This document shows, one piece after another, positions 1-6,148 of a stretch of DNA of 13,099 nucleotides. This DNA comes from Planctomycetaceae bacterium (GTDB lineage Bacteria > Planctomycetota > Planctomycetia > Planctomycetales > Planctomycetaceae), in the NCBI GenBank assembly GCA_020426085.1, contig JAGQQP010000057.1, positions 1-13,099 of the forward strand, given 5' to 3'. Made by a program: the position numbers and the translations under genes. Each line of letters opens with the position of its first letter. Position 1 is the first letter of the stretch. The notes beneath the pieces are model-generated. The model had not been told where the DNA came from and made no database searches. It saw nothing but the letters and a program-made list of their open reading frames with translations.

Positions 1-342
1 CAATGTCATGGACAGGAACATCAGGCAGAAAAGAAAACGGCTTCGCTGCATGGGAGTCTCCCAATGGAATATTGTTTCGAAATCTGATCCCCCGCGAACT
101 GGAAGACCAACTGGAGTGTCTAATAGTCTGTGGGTTCAAATTGTACCAGTTTTATTCAGGCACCAACAAGTAAGTCAGCATTTTTTCCAGTGATTCCAGC
201 TGGGAATTCAAATATGAAACTGACTTGAAATAGAATTACTTCTGGCAATCAAACATGTCATAGGCTGATTCCTACAGCAGGTTTTGCTATAATCCTCGTC
301 GTTACTGGAACTGACCGCTTTTGAGAATCTGGAAATACACCG
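1..342. other. non-coding stretch upstream of trpD
   Basis: I find no gene I can support here. The only open frame of any size (8-193, +) has arginine-rich, low-quality composition, no convincing ribosome binding site and no family resemblance. Nothing visible at position 1 looks like the tail of a neighbouring gene. A short inverted repeat (ATTCC at 193-197 with GGAAT at 203-207) follows a run of six T (181-186), but the order is wrong for a + strand terminator. The only regulatory candidate is the TATAAT near 288, listed separately. Confidence 0.5.
265..293 (+). promoter_or_regulatory. possible trpD promoter
   Basis: A perfect -10 hexamer TATAAT lies at 288-293, about 50 bases before the trpD start. 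At 17 bp spacing the -35 position (265-270, CTGATT) matches the TTGACA consensus at only three of six positions. The call therefore rests on the -10 box and its location. The bases after it (CCTCGTCGTT) resemble those after another TATAAT at 5788. Confidence 0.35.
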
Positions 343-1389
343 ATGCCAACCGTACTCAGCACTATGCTGAATCGAATCCTTGAGGGAGAGAACCTGGAAA
401 GTGATGCTGCCTATGAAGCTGTTTCATCCATCATGCAGGGTGAATGCAGTGAGGTGCAGATTGCAGCATTGCTGACAGCACTCCGTATGAAAGGGGAAAC
501 ACCAGAAGAACTGGTGGGAGCGGCGCGGGCCATGCAGGAACGGGCCCTGGCAATCCCGACCGACTGCACGGGATTACTGGATACCTGTGGCACGGGCGGC
601 GATCAGTTGCATACCTTCAATATCAGCACGGCTGTTGCCATCGTTGCTGCTTCAGCGGGAATTCCGGTTGCCAAGCATGGAAATCGCAGCGTCTCCAGCT
701 CCAGTGGTTCTTCCGATGTTCTGCAGGCCCTGGGGGTGAAACTCGAGCTGACACCTGAACAAATCGGGCAATGCCTGAAAGAAACCGGCATCGGATTCTG
801 TTTCGCTCCTCTGTTGCATTCCGCGATGAAATATGTCGCTCCCGTCAGGCGGGAACTGGGGATTCGCACCATCTTCAATTACCTTGGACCGTTAACGAAT
901 CCGGCGAAGGCAGAATACCAGTTACTGGGGGCAAATTCTGTACAGGCAGCTGAAAAAATAGCTCAAGCCCTGCTGAAATTAGGTCGAAAACATGCATTGG
1001 TTGTCTGCGGAAACGGAGAACTGGATGAGGTTAGTCTCTGGGGGAAAACAGCAGTTTTTGAAATAACCGGCGCAGATTTGCGTTATTATGAATGGACGGC
1101 TGCAGATTTCGGATTACCAGAATGTGACGTAAGTCAGTTGGTCGTCAGCTCCTCAGAGCAAAGTGCTCAAATCATTCTCGAGATCCTGAATGGTGAACAG
1201 GGTCCTGCTCGTGATATTGTGGTTGCAAATGCATCTGCTGCCTTATTGGCAGCGGAACAAGCAACAAATCTGGAGCAAGCTGTTCAAAAAGTCGCTCGAT
1301 TGATTGATGAGGGAAAAGTATCCGAAAAACTCAAACATCTCATCAAGTTTAACAGTAAGATTATTGTGGAAACAAACAATTCAAATTAA
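343..1389 (+). CDS. trpD: anthranilate phosphoribosyltransferase
   Basis: This enzyme catalyses the second committed step of tryptophan synthesis, transferring the phosphoribosyl group of PRPP to anthranilate to give N-(5-phosphoribosyl)anthranilate. It is cytoplasmic and normally a Mg-dependent homodimer. The 348-residue protein has the usual family length. Visible signatures are the PRPP loop DTCGTGGD (80-87), the N-I-S-T element (93-96), KHGNRSVSS (111-119), the anthranilate-contacting R-R-E-L-G (169-173), NYLGPLTNP (179-187) and the metal-binding acidic pair D228-E229. The amino-terminal helical part (1-70) and carboxy-terminal part are both present, so the gene looks complete. The start has a modest GGAA at 331-334, 8 bases upstream, and fits the family's amino terminus. 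No other trp gene is in the window, so the gene stands apart from a trp operon here. It is not fused to a glutamine amidotransferase (TrpG) domain. Confidence 0.96.
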   Translation: MPTVLSTMLNRILEGENLESDAAYEAVSSIMQGECSEVQIAALLTALRMKGETPEELVGAARAMQERALAIPTDCTGLLDTCGTGGDQLHTFNISTAVAIVAASAGIPVAKHGNRSVSSSSGSSDVLQALGVKLELTPEQIGQCLKETGIGFCFAPLLHSAMKYVAPVRRELGIRTIFNYLGPLTNPAKAEYQLLGANSVQAAEKIAQALLKLGRKHALVVCGNGELDEVSLWGKTAVFEITGADLRYYEWTAADFGLPECDVSQLVVSSSEQSAQIILEILNGEQGPARDIVVANASAALLAAEQATNLEQAVQKVARLIDEGKVSEKLKHLIKFNSKIIVETNNSN

Positions 1390-1431
1390 AGGGGAGAATT
1401 CAGATTTCAGAACGTCTTTAAGAGAGTTGAC

Positions 1432-1459
1432 TTGCCGAATCTGAACATCCTCTTATAAT
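1432..1459 (+). promoter_or_regulatory. probable promoter of the DUF2203 gene
   Basis: TTGCCG (1432-1437; four of six consensus matches) is followed after 16 bp by a perfect TATAAT (1454-1459). Transcription would start near 1466, leaving a leader of about 90 bases before the ATG at 1559. A better -35 hexamer, TTGACT (1427-1432), overlaps it but would give a 21-bp spacer. The site suggests the DUF2203 gene can be transcribed independently of trpD. Confidence 0.5.
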
Positions 1460-1558
1460 TCCCCAAAACTTACGACAAACCAGTTACAGTCGTCAGCAGT
1501 CAAGTGACGCCGCCACCTGACTGAACTGAAGGCTGTTTAGAAGAAATAAGGTCTCATC

Positions 1559-2035
1559 ATGAATGCTGAAGCACAAAGAAAGCTGATTTTCACACCTGAA
1601 GAGGCCAACCTTCGTCTTCCACTCGTCCAGGTGATCGTCAGAGACATCGTCGAGTTGTATCAGAACCTGAACGATCGTCGTGAGCGCATCAACGAAATTA
1701 AGCGGCTCCCGGGCGCTTCTGCGCGAGATGAAGACTCCGTCTACAGCGAAGAACTTCTGCAGGCGGAAATCGATATCGAAAACGATACCGAACAGCTGGA
1801 AACCTACATCACCGAACTGCGTGAACTGGGTGTTGAGCTGGAAGACCCTGCTTTGGGTGTTGTCAACTTCCCCGCCCTTCGTGATGGTAAGGAAGTCTAT
1901 CTCTGCTGGAAGTCCGGTGAAGACGATGTGAACTACTGGCATACCCTGGATGAAGGTTTTTCAGAACGCCAGTTGCTTTTCGAAGAGTCACTCAATCATG
2001 AGCTTGAAAACGGAGAAGAGCCACCCCTGATGTAA
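1559..2035 (+). CDS. DUF2203 family protein
   Basis: This is a small acidic cytoplasmic protein of 158 residues that I recognise as DUF2203, a conserved bacterial family of unknown function. The amino-terminal signature FTPEEAN (11-17) leads into a long helical, probably coiled segment (about 20-90) rich in Glu, Asp and Arg. The compact family core follows: G-V-E-L-E-D-P at 91-97, V-N-F-P at 102-105, VYLCWKSGE (113-121), then Y-W-H (126-128) and D-E-G-F (131-134). There is no signal peptide or membrane segment. The start is supported by AAGG at 1548-1551, 7 bases upstream. It follows trpD by 169 bases and appears to have its own promoter, so shared function with trpD is not implied. The family assignment is fairly firm; no function can be offered. 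Confidence 0.88.
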   Translation: MNAEAQRKLIFTPEEANLRLPLVQVIVRDIVELYQNLNDRRERINEIKRLPGASARDEDSVYSEELLQAEIDIENDTEQLETYITELRELGVELEDPALGVVNFPALRDGKEVYLCWKSGEDDVNYWHTLDEGFSERQLLFEESLNHELENGEEPPLM

Positions 2036-2058
2036 TCTGTGGCTCCACCTCTGTTTTT
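2018..2058 (+). terminator. weak terminator overlapping the DUF2203 stop
   Basis: A perfect 7-bp inverted repeat pairs GAGCCAC (2018-2024, inside the last codons) with GTGGCTC (2039-2045). The 14-base loop contains the stop codon. A run of five T follows at 2054-2058, eight bases after the stem, which is further away than in a classical intrinsic terminator. It lies between convergent genes, where termination is expected. The repeat is certain; its role is inferred. Confidence 0.4.
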
Positions 2059-2076
2059 CAATCCGCTTTGCTGCAC

Positions 2077-3441
2077 TTATTTCTCAGCGACTTCGCGCTC
2101 CCAGTCCGTGTATGCCTGCTGGAGTTCGGCCACCTTCTTCGGATTTTGCTCTGCCAGATTCGTGTTTTCTGACAGGTCCTGTTCCAGATCAAACAGCATA
2201 AAAGGCTGATTGGGTTTGACGCGTACGAGTTTATATTTCCCTCTGCGAACGGCACTATAATTTCGATATTGAAAATAGAGGGTACGCGGCTCCGTCTCAG
2301 CCTCTCCTGTCAAAGCGGGTAGCATGTCCTGTCCGTCCAATACCCTTCCTGCAGGAAGTTCGCCTCCCGCGAGGGTAACCAGCGTGGGTAGAATATCCAG
2401 GCTGATGAGCTGGCTCTGACTCACAGTCCCCGCTTTGAGATGTCCGGGATAGCGAATGATCGCCGGAACCCGAATCCCCCCTTCCCACAAAGTGACACCG
2501 CCGTCACGCAAGGGTTTGTTACTGGCGACTTCGAGTCCCCGATCCTTCAGCATGAAAGCACCATTATCTGAATACCAGATCACAATGGTGTTATCCCGGA
2601 GACCACTCGTATCCAGCTGCTTTAAGACTCGTCCAATGGCCGAGTCGAGTGCCGTCACGACCGCTCGATACCGCTCCTGTGGGTTTTGAGTTTGGGGATC
2701 ATATCCATATTGTTCAAATGCGCGATCTGGTGCCTGCCATTCATTTCCCTGACCGGGTTGCTTGTTTCGCGGGCTGGGGAAATGAGGTGCATTGAAGGGC
2801 AGATAGATAAAAAACGGTTGCTCGCTGTCAGCAGCAATGTACTGACAGGCGGCATCTGCAAACAGATCTGTCGAATAGCCTTCGACAAAAACTTCTTTCA
2901 AGCCACGCCATAAATCATGTCGACCGGCATAATAGTGATGGTAATAGTCGATATTCCCCGCAGCAAATCCGAAAAACTCATCAAAGCCCCGCTCGGTTGG
3001 CCGACTTCCCGGCGAAAAACCGACATTCCACTTACCAAAACAGGCCGTGCGATACCCCAGAGGTTTCAGATATTGAGGAATCAGTTTCTCACTTTTCCTT
3101 AGACCATCACCATAGTTCTCATCCGCACTCAACTGATGATTCAAACGGATACGCTGAGGATAGCGGCCTGTCAGCAGCGTGGCCCGTGATACGGTACAGG
3201 TAGGAGAGGCAGTATAAAAATCGGTTAACCGGACTCCTTCTGACGCCAGTTGATCCAGTACGGGAGTTTTCATGACCGGGTTCCCGTAACAACCCAGGTC
3301 GCCATATCCCAGGTTATCCGCTGTGATCAATAGAATGTTCGGCCGCCTGGCTGGCTTCTCAGCAGCAGTCGCTGACATACAGAAATGGAGAAAGACCAGA
3401 TTACAAAGCATCATCCAGAAACAGGGCAGGCGGTAACTCAT
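2077..3441 (-). CDS. secreted sulfatase (formylglycine-dependent, S1 family)
   Basis: The protein belongs to the alkaline-phosphatase-fold type I sulfatases, which hydrolyse sulfate esters and depend on conversion of an active-site Cys to formylglycine. I start it at 3441 (454 residues) rather than 3483. This ATG has GAGAGG nine bases upstream and opens a standard signal peptide: Met-Ser-Tyr-Arg, a hydrophobic core (5-22), then likely cleavage near A26/A27. It is therefore probably exported to the periplasm. In this numbering the metal site begins at D42-N43 (ADNLGYGDLG). The formylglycine Cys is C82 in C-T-V-S-R (82-86), followed by the conserved LLTGRYP. K137 lies in G-K-W-N-V-G, H220 in N-A-P-H-F-P, D292-N293 in Y-S-D-N-G and K309 in N-K-P-L-R. 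Two positions differ from the classical set: the second Asp is N43, and the His of GKWHLG is N139. The substrate cannot be read from sequence; a polysaccharide sulfate ester is the usual guess. It lies 109 bases downstream of the peptidase on the same strand. Confidence 0.9.
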   Translation of the reverse strand: MSYRLPCFWMMLCNLVFLHFCMSATAAEKPARRPNILLITADNLGYGDLGCYGNPVMKTPVLDQLASEGVRLTDFYTASPTCTVSRATLLTGRYPQRIRLNHQLSADENYGDGLRKSEKLIPQYLKPLGYRTACFGKWNVGFSPGSRPTERGFDEFFGFAAGNIDYYHHYYAGRHDLWRGLKEVFVEGYSTDLFADAACQYIAADSEQPFFIYLPFNAPHFPSPRNKQPGQGNEWQAPDRAFEQYGYDPQTQNPQERYRAVVTALDSAIGRVLKQLDTSGLRDNTIVIWYSDNGAFMLKDRGLEVASNKPLRDGGVTLWEGGIRVPAIIRYPGHLKAGTVSQSQLISLDILPTLVTLAGGELPAGRVLDGQDMLPALTGEAETEPRTLYFQYRNYSAVRRGKYKLVRVKPNQPFMLFDLEQDLSENTNLAEQNPKKVAELQQAYTDWEREVAEK

Positions 3442-3450
3442 AGCAAATAT

Positions 3451-3456
3451 CCTCTC
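3451..3456 (-). promoter_or_regulatory. ribosome binding site fixing the sulfatase start
   Basis: On the minus strand this reads GAGAGG, nine bases before the ATG at 3441. The longer reading from 3483 has no comparable site and would put 14 polar residues (with Pro, Glu, Arg) in front of the signal peptide. This decides the start in favour of 3441. Confidence 0.7.
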
Positions 3457-3550
3457 GGCGGGTGAATAAACCGGGTGGGTCATTTCAGGGCAAGCGGCTT
3501 TGAAATCGTTCTCTATCGGAACAGATCAGACCTTTCGTGTCAATTCAGGC

Positions 3551-5611
3551 TCAGGTGAGCTGTCGCATCAGATAGAGATATTCCAGTGCACTGAGCATCG
3601 CTTCCTGTTTCTGATTGGCGTTTCCTTTGTGGCCCCCTTCGATATTTTCATAGTAGAAGAACTCGTGCCCCAGTTGATCCATCCGGGCAGCCATTTTTCG
3701 TGCATGCCCGGGATGAACGCGATCATCCTTGGTCGAGGTGAAAAAATAGACCTTGGGATAAACCTGCTCGGCTTTCAAATTGTGAAAGGGAGAATACCGA
3801 CTGATGAACTCCCATTGCTCGGGAAGATCCGGATTCCCATATTCAGCCATCCAGCTGGCACCGGCCAGCAGTTTGTTGAAACGTTTCATATCCAGCAGAG
3901 GCACGCCACACACGATCGCGTTAAACAGCTCGGGACGCTGTGTGAAAGCGACCCCCATCAGCAGTCCGCCGTTACTGCGTCCCATAGCGCCATAATGTCT
4001 GGGAGAGCTGAAGCCTTTACTCTGCACCGCCTCCGCGACAGCAAAAAAGTCGTCGTATGCCCGCTGGCGATGTTCCTGCAGAGCGGAATCGTGCCAGCGC
4101 GGACCATACTCTCCTCCCCCGCGGATATTGGCGAGCACATACACGCCCCCCTTTTCCAGCCAGAGTTTACCCATAATCGGGTTGTAATGAGGTAAAATCG
4201 AGATTTCGAACCCGCCATAGCCATACTGCAGAACCGGCGCTGTATGATCCAGTTTCATTCCTTTTCGGTACACAATGAAATACGGGACATCAGTTTTATC
4301 CGCACTGATCGCAAAATGTTTCTCCACGGTCAGTCCGCTGGTATCAAATCGTGCGGGGGTCGATTGCAGCTGCTCATCGATGCCTTCGGGAAAATTAACG
4401 TAATAGAGGCTGCTTGGCTGCAGGAAACCATCGCGGGCTAACAGCAGGTCGTTGCAGCCACTGTCTGATGAGCTGATCGAGATCACATCGTTCGTCCCCC
4501 AGGGAAGCAATCTTCCCTGCCACTGGTGATTCTGCAGGCGAAACTCGCGAATCTGGCTGGCAACATGTTCGATTCCCGTCAGATAAACGGCATCTTTCGC
4601 ACATCGTACCTGTGAAATCGTGCCACTCTCCCCGGGATCATAGACCGTCAGCACGTCTTCGATCTCACCCGACTTCTGAAATTCTGCCAGTGAGAAACTG
4701 ATCAGCGCGCCCGCTGCAAATCCCCGCCATTTTTCCTTCAACTCGACCAGTAACTGCCCTGCAAACAATCCTGACAGGCTGCATTTCTGTGGTAGAGGCA
4801 ACCGACTTAATGTTCCGGCAGAATTCACCAGGTAAAAACTGAAATGATAAAAGTCATGCCCCCGCATCACAAAACAGACGCGCTGGCCTGCATGTTCCAG
4901 ATCAATCGGATAGATAAAGGTCTCTTCAACATCCGTTTCCAGCAGAGTTTCCGCTGCGAAAAGCGGCGTTCCCCGCTTCCAGCGTTTGAGAATCCGCGCA
5001 TACCCGGAAGTATTCAGACTCCCTTCCCCCCAGTCAGTCGCGATCAGAAGCTGATCACGGTTCTCCCAGCAGAGATTGGTTTTGGCCAGTGGTACGTTGA
5101 ATCCATCCTTCACAAAGGAACGCGTGGGGATATCGAATTCACGATACACCGCGGTATCAGTCCCGCCGGGTGCCAGTTCGATAATACAACGTTCGTGTGC
5201 AGGGCCGAGACTGTCGACTCCTTTATAGATCCAGTTCTCTTTTTCTGTTTCCGCCAGCCGGTCGACATCCAGCAGAACCTCCCACTCCCGAGACTGTTGC
5301 CTGAACTGTTTCAGAGTCATGCGCCGCCAGATGCCACGAATGTGCTGTTCATCGCGCCAGAAGTTATACACGAACTCGCCGCGCAGCGTTCCGTAGGTAA
5401 TCCGATCGGAGGCGGTCAGAATCTTCAAGGCCTCACTTTGATATTCTTCATAGTGTGGATCACTGGTCAGCGCCTGCAAAGTCGACTTATTCTGCTCTTT
5501 TACCCAATCGAGCGCCTGGTCCCCCTCAATCTCCTCCAGCCAGAGCAGTGACCGTTCATCAGGGACGTCTGCTTGATTCCTGTTTTCTGCAGACTCATCG
5601 AGTGAATCCAT
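3551..5611 (-). CDS. prolyl oligopeptidase family serine peptidase (S9A)
   Basis: This is a two-domain serine peptidase of the prolyl oligopeptidase family, which cleaves short peptides after proline. With the start at 5611 it has 686 residues, close to the family's usual 690-730. An amino-terminal cap (about 20-70; LLWLEEIEG at 22-30) leads into a seven-bladed propeller (about 75-425), and an alpha/beta hydrolase domain closes the protein. In the hydrolase domain I see YGYGGF (463-468, carrying the oxyanion Tyr), NIRGGGEYG (495-503), the nucleophile S546 in G-R-S-N-G-G, D629 with R631 in D-D-R-V-H-P, and H661 in E-G-G-H-K-G, so the triad is complete. The chosen ATG has CCGGAG seven bases upstream; the longer frame (to 5770) adds 53 Arg/Lys-rich residues with no such site. 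No signal peptide is present, so it is probably cytoplasmic. Distance from the classical S9A sequence leaves open a relative such as oligopeptidase B. Confidence 0.9.
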   Translation of the reverse strand: MDSLDESAENRNQADVPDERSLLWLEEIEGDQALDWVKEQNKSTLQALTSDPHYEEYQSEALKILTASDRITYGTLRGEFVYNFWRDEQHIRGIWRRMTLKQFRQQSREWEVLLDVDRLAETEKENWIYKGVDSLGPAHERCIIELAPGGTDTAVYREFDIPTRSFVKDGFNVPLAKTNLCWENRDQLLIATDWGEGSLNTSGYARILKRWKRGTPLFAAETLLETDVEETFIYPIDLEHAGQRVCFVMRGHDFYHFSFYLVNSAGTLSRLPLPQKCSLSGLFAGQLLVELKEKWRGFAAGALISFSLAEFQKSGEIEDVLTVYDPGESGTISQVRCAKDAVYLTGIEHVASQIREFRLQNHQWQGRLLPWGTNDVISISSSDSGCNDLLLARDGFLQPSSLYYVNFPEGIDEQLQSTPARFDTSGLTVEKHFAISADKTDVPYFIVYRKGMKLDHTAPVLQYGYGGFEISILPHYNPIMGKLWLEKGGVYVLANIRGGGEYGPRWHDSALQEHRQRAYDDFFAVAEAVQSKGFSSPRHYGAMGRSNGGLLMGVAFTQRPELFNAIVCGVPLLDMKRFNKLLAGASWMAEYGNPDLPEQWEFISRYSPFHNLKAEQVYPKVYFFTSTKDDRVHPGHARKMAARMDQLGHEFFYYENIEGGHKGNANQKQEAMLSALEYLYLMRQLT

Positions 5612-5618
5612 AAAACAA

Positions 5619-5624
5619 CTCCGG
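5619..5624 (-). promoter_or_regulatory. ribosome binding site fixing the peptidase start
   Basis: On the minus strand this reads CCGGAG, seven bases before the ATG at 5611. It favours a 686-residue product over the 739-residue longest reading. Confidence 0.6.
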
Positions 5625-5655
5625 TGAAAAAGGGCTGATAATCTCAATTTCAGGT

Positions 5656-5685
5656 ATTGTAGAATAAAACAGGCAGGGGACTTAA
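5656..5685 (-). promoter_or_regulatory. possible promoter of the peptidase-sulfatase unit
   Basis: On the minus strand a TACAAT (5661 down to 5656; five of six consensus matches) lies 18 bp from TTAAGT (5685 down to 5680; three of six). This would start transcription near 5649, about 38 bases before the peptidase ATG. The -35 box is poor, so this is only a candidate. If it is real, the longer peptidase frame beginning at 5770 lies outside the transcript. Confidence 0.35.
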
Positions 5686-5764
5686 GTGCCGTACCGCTTT
5701 TTGTCCGCTTTTCCTGAGAACTGACCATGAAACCAGATATTCTACGTTTTTCGCGATTCCGGGC

Positions 5765-5793
5765 GTGCAATTAAATTCAGCCAGTGATATAAT
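5765..5793 (+). promoter_or_regulatory. possible helicase promoter, implying a long leader
   Basis: A perfect TATAAT (5788-5793) lies 17 bp after GTGCAA (5765-5770; only three of six matches to TTGACA). Transcription from here would begin near 5800 and leave a leader of about 350 bases before the helicase ATG. Closer hexamers (TTGTAA at 5910, TTGTAT at 5935) are worse matches with a 19-bp spacer. Confidence 0.3.
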
Positions 5794-6000
5794 TCCTCGC
5801 GTTGAGTAGCCCTGAATGTCAGGTAAATGTAAGAAACGACCTGACCACTTTACGGCTGATCTCCAGAATCTCTTATTAAAGTACCAGCTGTTTGCTGATC
5901 TTTATCGTGTTGTAAATGCTACATTTGCCGAACCTTGTATGGTTTCCGCTCTCAAACAGTAGCATCAGGGTGATACGAAGCAGAGCTTCAAGGAGAACTC

Positions 6001-6051
6001 TTTTCAGGTTTAGCCCCTGAAAATGAACCCTGAGTCGGGTATGACCGACTC
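6001..6051 (+). promoter_or_regulatory. two adjacent hairpins in the helicase leader
   Basis: TTTTCAGG (6001-6008) pairs perfectly with CCTGAAAA (6016-6023) around a 7-base loop. GAGTCGG (6032-6038) pairs perfectly with CCGACTC (6045-6051) around a 6-base loop. CAGGTT (6005-6010) can alternatively pair with AACCCTG (6026-6032) with one bulge, so two exclusive folds exist. There is no T run after the second stem, so a simple terminator is unlikely. I match it to no known riboswitch class. Confidence 0.4.
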
Positions 6052-6145
6052 TCACCTGTTTCTAAATAGTTGCACGACCCATTTTTCTCTATTACACGAC
6101 GAGTACGTACAGCCATTCCCGGCTGAGGGTTCGTCGAAAGGTTGA
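6023..6145 (+). CDS. possible 40-codon upstream open reading frame
   Basis: An ATG at 6023 opens 40 codons ending in TGA at 6143-6145, in the same frame as the helicase and separated from its ATG (6149) by one codon. The peptide (begins MNPESGMTDSHLF, ends EGSSKG) resembles nothing I recognise and has no signal or membrane segment. There is no ribosome binding site at normal distance. AAGGAGA (5990-5996) is 26 bases away, but the hairpin 6001-6023 would bring it close to the ATG. Translation could couple to the helicase start or act as a sensor. It may equally be a chance open frame, and I lean only weakly towards it being real. Confidence 0.22.
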   Translation: MNPESGMTDSHLFLNSCTTHFSLLHDEYVQPFPAEGSSKG

Positions 6146-6148
6146 TGT

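Larger units (their letters stand above)
5794..6148 (+). other. long untranslated leader of the DEAD-box helicase
   Basis: No sizeable gene is found between the divergent peptidase and helicase genes. Moving right, the stretch holds a small hairpin (GAAGC 5977-5981 with GCTTC 5985-5989), a strong Shine-Dalgarno-like AAGGAGA (5990-5996) with no ATG at normal distance, two perfect hairpins (6001-6023 and 6032-6051), a 40-codon open frame (6023-6145), the palindrome GTACGTAC (6103-6110), and the helicase's own AAAGG (6137-6141). Long structured leaders are known for cold-shock mRNAs such as E. coli csdA. That this one acts similarly is inference. Confidence 0.4.

Noticed and set aside
130..148. 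tRNA-like sequence (GGGTTCAAAT followed by ACCA)
   Set aside because: The bases flanking the loop do not form a T stem, and no acceptor, D or anticodon arms can be drawn upstream.
8..193. 61-codon open frame at the window start
   Set aside because: Basic, low-quality composition, no ribosome binding site, no family resemblance and no neighbour to which it would belong.
1427..1459. Promoter using TTGACT with TATAAT
   Set aside because: The spacer would be 21 bp. The overlapping TTGCCG at 1432 gives 16 bp and is preferred.
3442..3483. Sulfatase start at 3483
   Set aside because: It would place 14 polar residues before a clear signal peptide and lacks a ribosome binding site.
3500..4195. 231-codon open frame on the + strand
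   Set aside because: It lies antisense to the carboxy-terminal half of the peptidase, whose catalytic motifs are unambiguous. Its translation resembles no family and has no ribosome binding site.
4844..5551. 235-codon open frame on the + strand
   Set aside because: Antisense shadow of the peptidase propeller and cap domains; no recognisable protein and no start signals.
5612..5770. Amino-terminal extension of the peptidase from the ATG at 5770
   Set aside because: Arg/Lys-rich sequence with no ribosome binding site and no family counterpart. The ATG at 5611 has a good one and gives the normal length.
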